Source: Pseudomonadota bacterium
GTDB lineage: Bacteria; Pseudomonadota; Gammaproteobacteria; Burkholderiales; Burkholderiaceae_C
NCBI GenBank assembly: GCA_023418355.1
Contig: JAEZZU010000311.1
Coordinates: forward strand, 1 to 8,738
Reading direction: 5' to 3'
Length of the DNA stretch: 8,738 nucleotides
Shown here: piece after piece, positions 1-5,834 of the stretch
Layout: every line of letters begins with the position of its first letter
Position numbering within the stretch: the stretch's first letter is position 1
The notes under the pieces: model-generated
Databases searched by the model: none
What the model was told of the DNA's origin: nothing
The model's input: the letters and a program-made list of their open reading frames with translations, nothing else
Program-made: the position numbers and the translations under genes

Positions 1-392
1 TGCTGGCGGTGAACATGCAGACTTCCTTCATGCACCCACCGTTTGGCTTTGCGCTGTTCTTCCTGCGCTCGGTCGCTCCCGACAAGGAATACACCGACAA
101 GGTCACGCAAAAGCGCATTGCGCCGGTCACCACCACCCAGATCTACATGGGCGCGATTCCCTTCCTGTGTATCCAGCTGATCATGGTGGCGCTGATCATT
201 GCCTTCCCCGGCATTGTGTCCAGCGGTCTGGATGACAAGGTGGAATACGACCTGGATGCCATCCGCGAGCAGATGGAAGCCAACATGCCTGCCCCCATGG
301 ACTTTGACAACCCCTACATGCAGCAGGAAGAAGGCTCCGACAGCGCCGAGGACGATCCCATGAAGGCACTGCAGGAGTCCATGGGCCAGTAA
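1..392 (+). CDS. TRAP transporter large permease (DctM family), C-terminal part
   Basis: This is the 3' end of a gene that begins before the window; the reading frame runs from base 3 to a TAA at 390-392. About 130 residues are visible. They start with the stretch LAVNMQTSFMHPPFGFALFF, which I recognise as typical of the last part of DctM-type large permeases of tripartite ATP-independent periplasmic transporters. A hydrophobic segment follows (about residues 45-70 of the visible part), then an acidic, hydrophilic tail of about 57 residues rich in D, E, M and Q. In this family the large subunit is an inner-membrane protein that moves a carboxylate or related anion using an ion gradient. It works with a small membrane subunit and a periplasmic binding protein, presumably encoded upstream. 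The substrate cannot be told from this fragment. The family call is fairly secure, since the MQTSFMHPPFGFALFFLRS core is characteristic. Confidence 0.85.
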   Translation, partial: LAVNMQTSFMHPPFGFALFFLRSVAPDKEYTDKVTQKRIAPVTTTQIYMGAIPFLCIQLIMVALIIAFPGIVSSGLDDKVEYDLDAIREQMEANMPAPMDFDNPYMQQEEGSDSAEDDPMKALQESMGQ

Positions 393-420
393 ACGGCACA
401 CAGACACTGCACATGACCAC

Positions 421-453
421 AGCCCCTGACACTCCGGTGTGCAGGGGCTTTTT
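421..453 (+). terminator. Intrinsic terminator of the TRAP transporter gene
   Basis: AGCCCCTG (421-428) pairs with CAGGGGCT (442-449), and inside it ACAC (429-432) pairs with GTGT (437-440) around a TCCG tetraloop. A single bulged G lies at 441. The stem ends in a run of five T. It starts 28 bases after the TAA of the transporter gene, which is a normal position for a rho-independent terminator. It should also insulate the nhaA leader from upstream transcription. Confidence 0.9.
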
Positions 454-469
454 GCTGGATCGCTACTTT

Positions 470-558
470 AAAAATAGCTGCTTGCGCTTGATTTTTAATG
501 GATTCAGATAGTTTTATATCCAAAAGCCTTATACATGCAGCACTAGCCGCTATGGTTT
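470..558. repeat. Imperfect inverted-repeat intergenic element
   Basis: AAAAATAGCTGCTTGCGCT at 470-488 is an imperfect reverse complement of AGCACTAGCCGCTATGGTTT at 539-558. The two arms share the pattern ATAGC-GCT-G-GCT and enclose about 50 AT-rich bases. From general familiarity, arms of the type ATAGCTGCTTGCGCT are scattered between genes in Acidovorax, Delftia and Comamonas genomes, so this looks like a degenerate copy of a dispersed Comamonadaceae palindromic element. It has no coding capacity. The inside is much more AT-rich than its surroundings and may supply the nhaA promoter. The arms are visible in the sequence; the family assignment is from memory and unchecked. Confidence 0.55.
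488..517 (+). promoter_or_regulatory. Possible promoter for the nhaA leader
   Basis: A TTGATT hexamer (488-493) is followed after 18 bases by TTTTAT (512-517). Both are weak matches to sigma-70 -35 and -10 boxes. This is the only clearly AT-rich stretch between the upstream terminator and the structured leader. Transcription would start near 525, some 40 bases before the first leader helix. A second AT-rich candidate, TATACA (530-535), lies just downstream. The location is plausible but the boxes are poor. Confidence 0.3.
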
Positions 559-563
559 CTGTA

Positions 564-716
564 ACCCGGCACGGCATGGGTGAATGCTGACAAGGATGCA
601 ACGCCAGTTCTGTACACTTCGCGCCGGGTGCCCACCACATGAGGTGGTGATGGCAGGTCTTTTCAGGTACAGGTCGGGCCGCCTGTGCCGCACAGCACAC
701 GTGCGTCTGACCTGCC
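564..716 (+). promoter_or_regulatory. Structured 5' leader of nhaA; candidate nhaA-I (Li-I) riboswitch aptamer
   Basis: The region folds by eye into a compact set of GC-rich helices. ACCCGGC (564-570) pairs with GCCGGGT (623-629). CACCAC (633-638) pairs with GTGGTG (644-649) around a five-base loop. GGCAGGTC (652-659) pairs with GACCTGCC (709-716). Inside that last helix, GGTACAGG (666-673) pairs with CCTGTGCC (682-689) with one G-U pair, and GCAC (690-693) pairs with GTGC (701-704). The linkers between helices are only 2-3 bases, as in a ligand-binding RNA rather than a chance leader. Known biology: nhaA genes in several proteobacterial groups are preceded by nhaA-I or nhaA-II motif RNAs, reported as lithium-responsive riboswitches that control cation transporters. 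The direct position upstream of nhaA supports that type. The match to the actual consensus is my inference and is not checked. It could instead be a different, unnamed leader. Confidence 0.6.
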
Positions 717-823
717 CTACTGCGCGCCGCCCCGATGCGGCCCGCGCTGCACTGCTCGCCTGCATGCCATGTGCCGGAGCAGGTCTGGCTGCCCGCGGTG
801 TTGTCCTCACACACAAGGAGCAC
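709..823 (+). promoter_or_regulatory. Possible expression platform between the nhaA leader and start codon
   Basis: GACCTGC (709-715) closes the last aptamer helix but is equally complementary to GCAGGTC at 779-785, so two mutually exclusive folds exist. When 779-785 is free, a hairpin CTGCTC (752-757)/GAGCAG (777-782) can form instead. A strong GC hairpin lies between: GCGC (722-725) with GCGC (744-747), continued by GCCGC (726-730) with GCGGC (737-741), with two bulged C. Next to the start codon, TCCT (804-807) can pair with AGGA (816-819) of the ribosome binding site, flanked by GTG (798-800)/CAC (821-823). There is no T-run, so control of translation initiation is more likely than transcription termination. 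All pairings were found by eye; no energies were calculated. Confidence 0.5.
815..820 (+). promoter_or_regulatory. Ribosome binding site fixing the nhaA start
   Basis: AAGGAG lies four bases before the ATG at 825. The frame stays open upstream to an ATG at 735, but that codon has no such site and lies inside the structured leader. A later in-frame ATG at 912, nearer the start of E. coli NhaA, also has no purine-rich site before it. This motif therefore decides the start. Confidence 0.75.
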
Positions 824-824
824 T

Positions 825-2213
825 ATGCCGCCACACGAGAACACGTCTTCTCTCATCCATCCGCAGTTCCCTGCGCCCAGCCCCCATATTCCGCCGCTGC
901 AGCGTGTCTCCATGAAGGCATCCTCGGCCTTTGTGCGCATGCTGCACATCGAGGCCATGAGTGGCATCGTGCTGCTGATTGCCGCTGCCATTGCACTGAT
1001 CTGGGCCAACTCCCCATGGGCGGCCAGCTATTTCGCCACCTGGCATGCGCCGCTGGCACTTACGCTGGGGCCATGGACCTGGAGCACGGATCTGCACTTC
1101 TTCGTCAATGACGTGCTGATGACCATCTTCTTTCTAGTCGTTGGCATGGAAATCCGCCGCGAGATGTACAACGGCGCGCTGGCGGATGTGCGCCAGGCGC
1201 TGCTGCCCATCATTGCCGCGCTGGGCGGCGTGGTCGTACCTGCGCTGATCTATGTCGCCCTGGCCAGGGGGGATGCGCAGCTGCTCAACGGCTGGGCCAT
1301 TCCTACGGCCACAGACATTGCCTTTGCCGTTGGCGTGCTGGCCCTGCTGGGCAAATCCATTCCCGGGCCGCTGCGCATTTTCCTGCTGGCACTGGCCATC
1401 ATTGATGACATCGTGGCCGTGCTCATCATCGCCTTCTTCTACTCAGGCGGTCTGGACTACAGCGGCTTTGGCATTGCCCTGGTCGGGCTGGTGCTGGTGC
1501 TGCTGCTCAACCGCATGGGCATTGCCTCTGCCTGGGCCTATGTGGTGCCAGGCGCCATCCTGTGGCTGGGCCTGCTGCACACCGGCGCACACCCCACACT
1601 GGCCGGTGTCGTGCTGGGCCTGATGACGCCTGTAGCCATGCGCCCTGCACAGCAGCACCATCTGGATGTGGCACTGCATGCCCTGGGCCGCATTCGCAGC
1701 CATGCGCAGCGCGGACAGTTTGAAGTGGATGTGCTGCACCACGAACTGCGTGTGGCCACCACGGCCCAGCGCGACCTGCTGCCACCGGTGTTCCGCCTGC
1801 CTGCACTGCTGCACCCCTGGGTGGCGTTTGGTGTGATGCCCATCTTCGCGCTGGCCAATGCGGGCGTGCAGTTTGGTGGCATGGATCTGGCAGCCACCGG
1901 CCCGCACACCGTCTTCTGGGGCGTGCTGCTGGCACTGGTGCTGGGCAAGCCTCTGGGGGTGTTTCTTGCCACCTTCCTCGCCGTCAAATCGGGCGTCAGC
2001 CCCCTGCCCGAAGGCATCAACTGGCGCGGCGTACTGCTGGTCGGCCTGCTGGCGGGTATCGGCTTTACCATGGCCATTTTTGTGGGTGGTCTGGCATTCA
2101 GCGATGAAGCCCTGCTCAGCGCCGCCAAGCTGGGCATTCTGGCGGCATCGGCCACCGCTGCCATTGTGGGTCTGCTCTACGGCTTCATGGTTCGCCACAA
2201 GCTGAGCAGCTAG
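825..2213 (+). CDS. nhaA: Na+/H+ antiporter NhaA
   Basis: Inner-membrane antiporter that expels Na+ or Li+ in exchange for protons, giving salt, lithium and alkaline-pH tolerance. The product is 462 residues, longer than E. coli NhaA (388). Essential residues are in place. D164 in TATDIAFAVGVLALLG matches E. coli D133. The D194-D195 pair in LAIIDDIVAVLI matches the ion-binding D163-D164. K375 in GKPLG matches K300. The GMEIRREMYNGAL segment is also typical. About twelve hydrophobic segments are visible. Two things make it long: roughly 30 extra hydrophilic, proline-rich residues before M30, where the E. coli protein would begin, and an enlarged His/Gln/Arg-rich cytoplasmic loop at about residues 271-325, before LHPWVAF. 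The start at 825 is chosen for its ribosome binding site. It stands alone on the plus strand, preceded by a structured leader that may sense a cation, and ends at a shared convergent terminator. Confidence 0.95.
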   Translation: MPPHENTSSLIHPQFPAPSPHIPPLQRVSMKASSAFVRMLHIEAMSGIVLLIAAAIALIWANSPWAASYFATWHAPLALTLGPWTWSTDLHFFVNDVLMTIFFLVVGMEIRREMYNGALADVRQALLPIIAALGGVVVPALIYVALARGDAQLLNGWAIPTATDIAFAVGVLALLGKSIPGPLRIFLLALAIIDDIVAVLIIAFFYSGGLDYSGFGIALVGLVLVLLLNRMGIASAWAYVVPGAILWLGLLHTGAHPTLAGVVLGLMTPVAMRPAQQHHLDVALHALGRIRSHAQRGQFEVDVLHHELRVATTAQRDLLPPVFRLPALLHPWVAFGVMPIFALANAGVQFGGMDLAATGPHTVFWGVLLALVLGKPLGVFLATFLAVKSGVSPLPEGINWRGVLLVGLLAGIGFTMAIFVGGLAFSDEALLSAAKLGILAASATAAIVGLLYGFMVRHKLSS

Positions 2214-2217
2214 GACC

Positions 2218-2331
2218 CGCTAACGCAACCCTTGATACGTCGTTGCGCAGCCTTGTCGTACTACTTGTACTGCCTGCGGCTTCGCGCCTCGTCTCAAACG
2301 CAAACCTACGGTTTGCTGGGTAGCGTTAACG
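2218..2331. repeat. Intergenic element with 14-bp terminal inverted repeats
   Basis: CGCTAACGCAACCC (2218-2231) and GGGTAGCGTTAACG (2318-2331) are inverted copies matching at 12 of 14 positions. They bound a 114-base segment lying just after the nhaA stop. Inside is a perfect hairpin, GCAAACC (2300-2306) and GGTTTGC (2310-2316) with a TAC loop, plus the smaller dyad GTAC-TACTT-GTAC. The wording of the inner part (CTGCGGCTTCGCGCCTCGTC, then CAAACGCAAACCTACG) is familiar to me from intergenic repeats in Comamonadaceae-type genomes, though I cannot verify this here. It has no transposase, so if mobile it would be a miniature element moved in trans. Confidence 0.5.
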
Positions 2332-2345
2332 GCTCTAAGCGCTGC

Positions 2346-2362
2346 CAGGCCCCATGGGCCTG
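2346..2362. other. Perfect short hairpin before the shared terminator
   Basis: CAGGCCC (2346-2352) pairs with GGGCCTG (2356-2362) around a CAT loop. It is not followed by a T-run on the plus strand, so it is not a terminator by itself. It could stabilise the 3' end of the nhaA transcript or be remnant repeat sequence. Confidence 0.4.
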
Positions 2363-2369
2363 TCAAAGT

Positions 2370-2407
2370 AAAAAGCCGGAGCGCTCTTTCGAGCCTCCGG
2401 CTTTTTT
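2370..2407. terminator. Bidirectional terminator between nhaA and the efflux operon
   Basis: AAAAAGCCGGAG (2370-2381) pairs over 12 bases with CTCCGGCTTTTT (2395-2406). The stem continues as GCTC (2383-2386)/GAGC (2391-2394) over a TTTC loop, with one bulged C at 2382. There is a T-run after the stem on the plus strand and, from the A-run, also on the minus strand, so it can end both the nhaA transcript and the convergent efflux operon. It starts 21 bases beyond the permease stop. Confidence 0.92.
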
Positions 2408-2428
2408 GTGGGCTGTATCTCTGCCTGT

Positions 2429-3634
2429 TTATTCGTGGCGCAGTGCCTCGATAGGGTCCAGCCGCGCCGCACGGCGTGCGGGGAAGTAGCCGAACAGCAC
2501 ACCAATCGCGGCAGAGAACACAAAGGACAGCATGTTCACCATGGGGTTGAACACAAATGGCACCTGCATCACCTGCGCCAGTGCTACCGATGCCACGGCA
2601 GCAATCGCAATGCCGATCAGACCACCCAGTGCGGCCAGCACCACAGCCTCAATCAGAAACTGCAGCAGCACTTCACGCTCCAGCGCGCCAATGGCCAGAC
2701 GCAGGCCGATTTCGCGCGTGCGCTCGGTCACGCTCACCAGCATGATGTTCATGATGCCAATACCACCCACCAGCAGACTCACGGCAGCCACTGCGCCCAG
2801 CAGGGTGGTCATCACCTTGGTGGTGCCCGCCATGGTGTCGGCCAGCTGCTTGGTGTCCAGCACGTTGAAGTTATCTTCATCGGAGGGCGAGAGCTTGCGC
2901 AGCTCGCGCAGCAGGTCACGCAGGCTGGACTTCACGCGCTCAGGGTCGCTGTCATCGGCCATGGACACCAGCAGGGTGTTGACGCGGTTGTTACCCGTCA
3001 CACGGCGCTGCAGGGTCTTGAGCGGAATCAGCACCATGTCGTCCTGGTCATTGCCAAAAGCGCCCTGCCCCTTGGAATCCAGCACACCAATGATGTTGCA
3101 GGAGAAAGCCTTCACGCGCAGCTGCTGTCCCAGCACATCAGGCGAATTGCCAAACAGCTCACGGTGCAAGGTGGCACCGATGATGCACACAGAGGCACCT
3201 GCGCGCTCTTCCTCGGGCGAGAACTCACGGCCCTGAGCCAGTTTCCAGTTACCCGTCTTGAGCCAGTCGTTATTGCTGCCAATCACGCTGGACGACCAGT
3301 TGCGCCCTTCGGCCACCAGCGTGGTACTGGCACGTGCTTCAGGAGCCACAGCCGCAATACCGCCGATCTGCTGGGCAATGGCTTCAGCATCTGTGTCCTT
3401 GAAGGCTGGCGCTGGTGCAGCGCCGGGACCCAGACGCTGGCCCCCGCGAATTTGCAGCAAATTGGTACCCAGCCCCTGAATCTGCTGCTGCACGGCCAGC
3501 GTCGCACCATTGCCCAGCGTGACCATGGTGATCACCGCACTCACACCAATCACAATGCCCAGAATGGTCAGGAAGGAGCGCAGCAGGTTGCGGCGAATGG
3601 AACGCAGCGCCAGCAAGATAGTGTTGAAAAACAT
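2429..3634 (-). CDS. MacB-type ABC transporter permease (MacB_PCD-FtsX family)
   Basis: Inner-membrane permease of a mechanotransmission (type VII) ABC exporter, 401 residues. The N-terminal segment LLRSFLTILGIVIGVSAVIT contains the first membrane helix (about 20-40). A periplasmic domain of about 235 residues follows, then three more helices (about 277-299, 324-354 and 366-384). The conserved cytoplasmic loop SVTERTREIGLRLAIGA (301-317) and the closing PARRAARLDPIEALR (385-399) are hallmarks of MacB/LolC-like permeases. In this family the permease does not pass substrate itself. ATP-driven movement of its periplasmic domain pushes substrate from the periplasm through the adaptor and outer-membrane channel. 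The start ATG shares one base with the stop of the ATPase gene (TGATG), with AAGGGGAGGG just upstream, so translation is probably coupled. E. coli MacB fuses ATPase and permease in one chain; here they are separate. The substrate is unknown. It is the last gene of the operon. Confidence 0.92.
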   Translation of the reverse strand: MFFNTILLALRSIRRNLLRSFLTILGIVIGVSAVITMVTLGNGATLAVQQQIQGLGTNLLQIRGGQRLGPGAAPAPAFKDTDAEAIAQQIGGIAAVAPEARASTTLVAEGRNWSSSVIGSNNDWLKTGNWKLAQGREFSPEEERAGASVCIIGATLHRELFGNSPDVLGQQLRVKAFSCNIIGVLDSKGQGAFGNDQDDMVLIPLKTLQRRVTGNNRVNTLLVSMADDSDPERVKSSLRDLLRELRKLSPSDEDNFNVLDTKQLADTMAGTTKVMTTLLGAVAAVSLLVGGIGIMNIMLVSVTERTREIGLRLAIGALEREVLLQFLIEAVVLAALGGLIGIAIAAVASVALAQVMQVPFVFNPMVNMLSFVFSAAIGVLFGYFPARRAARLDPIEALRHE

Positions 3635-4419
3635 CAGGCGCCCTCCCCTTGTCCAGCTGCAGCAGCACTGGCCTGCTCGGCCTCACGGCGCAAGGCCAGT
3701 GGCTCATTGCGCACATCGGAATCCAGCAGACCATCCTTGAAACGCACGATGCGCCGTGCATAGGCCGCCATCTCGGGCTCGTGCGTCACCATCAGCACGG
3801 TGATGCCCTGCTCATGGTTGAGCTTCCACAGCAGCTCCATGATTTCCTCGCTGCGCTGAGTGTCCAGGTTACCCGTAGGCTCGTCGGCCAGCAGCACCGT
3901 GGGGCTGCTCACAATCGCACGGGCAATGGCCACACGCTGCTGCTGCCCCCCCGAGAGTTCGGCCGGTGTGTGGTGCTCCCAGCCTTTGAGGCCCACGGCT
4001 TCCAGCGCCTTGGCAGCTGCTTCCTTGCGCTGCTGGGCCGTCTCACCGCGGTACAGCAGTGGCAGTTCTACGTTTTCCTGCGCCGTAGTGCGGGGCAGCA
4101 GGTGAAAGCCCTGAAACACAAAGCCAAAGTAGCGGCGGCGCAGACGGGCACGTTCGTCACGGTCCAGTCCTTCCACATGCACGCCCTTGAACAGATATTC
4201 GCCGGAAGTCGGACGGTCCAGACAGCCCAAAGTGTTCATGGCTGTGGACTTGCCCGAGCCACTCGGCCCCATGATGGCTACGAAGTCGCCCTGCTCAATG
4301 TCGAGGTCAAAGCCCTTGAGCGCCTTGAACGCCAGGCCGCCCTCGCCATAGACCTTGACGATATTGCGCAGCCGGATCAGCGGCACGCCACCGCTGTCTG
4401 TGTGCAAGGCTTCACTCAT
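3634..4419 (-). CDS. MacB/LolD-type ABC transporter ATPase
   Basis: Cytoplasmic nucleotide-binding subunit of 261 residues that powers the neighbouring permease, presumably as a dimer. All ABC motifs are intact: Walker A GPSGSGKST (51-59), Q-loop glutamine Q103 in FVFQGFHLLP, signature LSGGQ (155-159), Walker B VLLADE with catalytic E180, D-loop region GNLD (183-186), and switch histidine H213 in VTHEPE. The sequence is of the MacB/LolD/YknY type. About 25 residues after the core are Ala/Glu/Gln-rich and look like a flexible tail. The gene starts with an ATG overlapping the adaptor stop by four bases (ATGA) and ends in a one-base overlap with the permease start. That arrangement favours coupled translation at fixed ratio. 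The adaptor and outer-membrane genes in the same operon argue for efflux rather than LolCDE-type lipoprotein release. Confidence 0.94.
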   Translation of the reverse strand: MSEALHTDSGGVPLIRLRNIVKVYGEGGLAFKALKGFDLDIEQGDFVAIMGPSGSGKSTAMNTLGCLDRPTSGEYLFKGVHVEGLDRDERARLRRRYFGFVFQGFHLLPRTTAQENVELPLLYRGETAQQRKEAAAKALEAVGLKGWEHHTPAELSGGQQQRVAIARAIVSSPTVLLADEPTGNLDTQRSEEIMELLWKLNHEQGITVLMVTHEPEMAAYARRIVRFKDGLLDSDVRNEPLALRREAEQASAAAAGQGEGA

Positions 4420-5816
4420 TTAGCGGCTCCGCTGCGCTGGTCGGTAATGACCTGAGCACCTTCGGCAAGCTTGTCGCTTTCCACCTCAGTCATGCGGCCG
4501 TCACTCAGGCCTGTCTTGACCTGCACCGCCACGGGCGCATTGTTCTCCAGCACCCAGACATAACGAGTCTGGCCAGCACCCAAGGCTTCGCTGCCACCCG
4601 TGCTGCGGCTGCCACGCATGCGCTGGGGCATCAGCTGCCCCATGATGCCGCCGCTATTGCCCTGCGCTGCAGGAGGTGCACCAGCGCCCTGTGGGCGAGG
4701 ACCACGTTCACCATTGGGGCCTGCGGCAGCGGCGCCGTCCTGCTTGGCACCTGGCACAGCAGGGGCCTGCATGCCTACAGGCGTGAAGCGCAGTGCAGCA
4801 TTGGGCACCAGCACCACGTCCTTGCGCTCATTGGAGTGGATGGTGGCCGAGGCCGTCATGCCGGGGCGCAGCGACAGGTCCTCATTGCGCACATCCAGAC
4901 GGGCCAGATAAGTCACCACGTTGTCGGTCTTGGTCGAGCCATAGTCCACGCGTGTCACCTTGGCGGGATAAGTGCGCGAAGGGTGGGCACTGACGGTGAA
5001 GCTGGCACGCTGGCCTTCCTGTACCTGGCCGATGTCGGCTTCATCCACCGACACTTCCAGACGCAGCTTTTGCAGGTCTTCAGCCACGGTGAACAGCGTC
5101 ACGGCCTGCAGCGAGGCAGCCACGGCATTACCGGGGTCGACCGAGCGCGTCAGGATCACCCCATCAATGGGCGACTTGATCGATGCCTTGGAGAGGTTGG
5201 TTTCATCGGTCTTGAGCGCAGCGCGTGCATCTTCCACCGATGCCTTGGCAGCGGCTTCTTCGGCCACCGCACGCTCCACTGCGGCACGGGCACCATCCAT
5301 TTCAGAGGCCGAGGGCACCTTGCCACCCGAGAGGCGATGCACCTCTTCCTGGCGTGCCAGATTGGCGCGGGCTTCCTTGAGCGAAGCCTGTGTCTGCTGC
5401 AGCCGCGCCTGTGCCGATGCCACCGAGGCCTTGGAGCGGTTCAGCTGCGCCTGCAGCTTGTCGGTGTCCAGTTCGACCAGCACCTGGCCCTTCTTGACCG
5501 TGTCGTTCACATCCACGAGCACATTGCGGACCGTGCCCGACAGTTCCGAGCCGACATTCACCGTGCGTGTCGGCTGCAAAGTGCCGGTGGCCGCCACCGT
5601 CAGCGACAGGTCACCGCGCTTGACCTGCTGCGTCACATACTGAGGCTTGGCATTGGCTGCCTTGTGGTTCTGCCAGAACAGGTAGCCCCCCACTGCACCT
5701 GCAATGGCCACGGCACCGATCCAGACGGTGGGGCTTTGCCACCAGCGACGTGCCAGTCCATCGCCCAGCAACTCTTGTACTTCCTTGGCGCTGCTTGTGG
5801 TGTTTTTCTTTGTCAT
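4416..5816 (-). CDS. MacA-like periplasmic adaptor (HlyD/membrane-fusion family)
   Basis: Adaptor that bridges the inner-membrane ABC permease and the outer-membrane channel; 466 residues. A cytoplasmic stretch of about 30 residues precedes one membrane anchor (about 31-48). The split lipoyl domain is seen as two halves, around 87-120 (VNVGSELSGTVRNVLVDVND) and 208-240 (SKASIKSPIDGVILTRSVDP). They enclose a long Ala/Gln/Glu-rich helical hairpin (about 118-208) that should dock to the channel. The beta-barrel domain (about 245-330) includes RPGMTASATI. Unlike E. coli MacA (371 residues), residues about 346-417 form a Gly/Pro/Ala/Gln-rich low-complexity insert in the membrane-proximal domain, which resumes at TRYVWVLE. 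The start ATG has AAGGAAA ten bases upstream. The gene follows the channel gene by 18 bases and overlaps the ATPase start by four. The family is certain; the identity of the exported substrate is not. Confidence 0.93.
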   Translation of the reverse strand: MTKKNTTSSAKEVQELLGDGLARRWWQSPTVWIGAVAIAGAVGGYLFWQNHKAANAKPQYVTQQVKRGDLSLTVAATGTLQPTRTVNVGSELSGTVRNVLVDVNDTVKKGQVLVELDTDKLQAQLNRSKASVASAQARLQQTQASLKEARANLARQEEVHRLSGGKVPSASEMDGARAAVERAVAEEAAAKASVEDARAALKTDETNLSKASIKSPIDGVILTRSVDPGNAVAASLQAVTLFTVAEDLQKLRLEVSVDEADIGQVQEGQRASFTVSAHPSRTYPAKVTRVDYGSTKTDNVVTYLARLDVRNEDLSLRPGMTASATIHSNERKDVVLVPNAALRFTPVGMQAPAVPGAKQDGAAAAGPNGERGPRPQGAGAPPAAQGNSGGIMGQLMPQRMRGSRSTGGSEALGAGQTRYVWVLENNAPVAVQVKTGLSDGRMTEVESDKLAEGAQVITDQRSGAAK

Positions 5817-5834
5817 GAGTGATTGCTTTCCTTG

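Noticed and set aside
735..824. Upstream ATG at 735 as the nhaA start
   Set aside because: It would add 30 residues encoded by the RNA structure, without a ribosome binding site, while AAGGAG stands correctly before the ATG at 825.
314..1009. Open frame on the minus strand crossing the TRAP terminator, nhaA leader and nhaA start
   Set aside because: It spans a strong terminator and a structured leader and overlaps two real genes; its Cys/Trp/Met-rich product has no family resemblance.
1443..2198. Open frame on the minus strand opposite nhaA
   Set aside because: It is a shadow of the nhaA codon pattern, with no domain and no plausible ribosome binding site.
2408..3763. Long open frame on the plus strand opposite the permease and ATPase genes
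   Set aside because: Its product is His/Gln-rich with no recognisable domain, and it lies antisense to clearly real genes. GC-rich codon bias leaves such frames open by chance. The same applies to the plus-strand frames at 3649-4455, 4836-5822 and 7624-8550.
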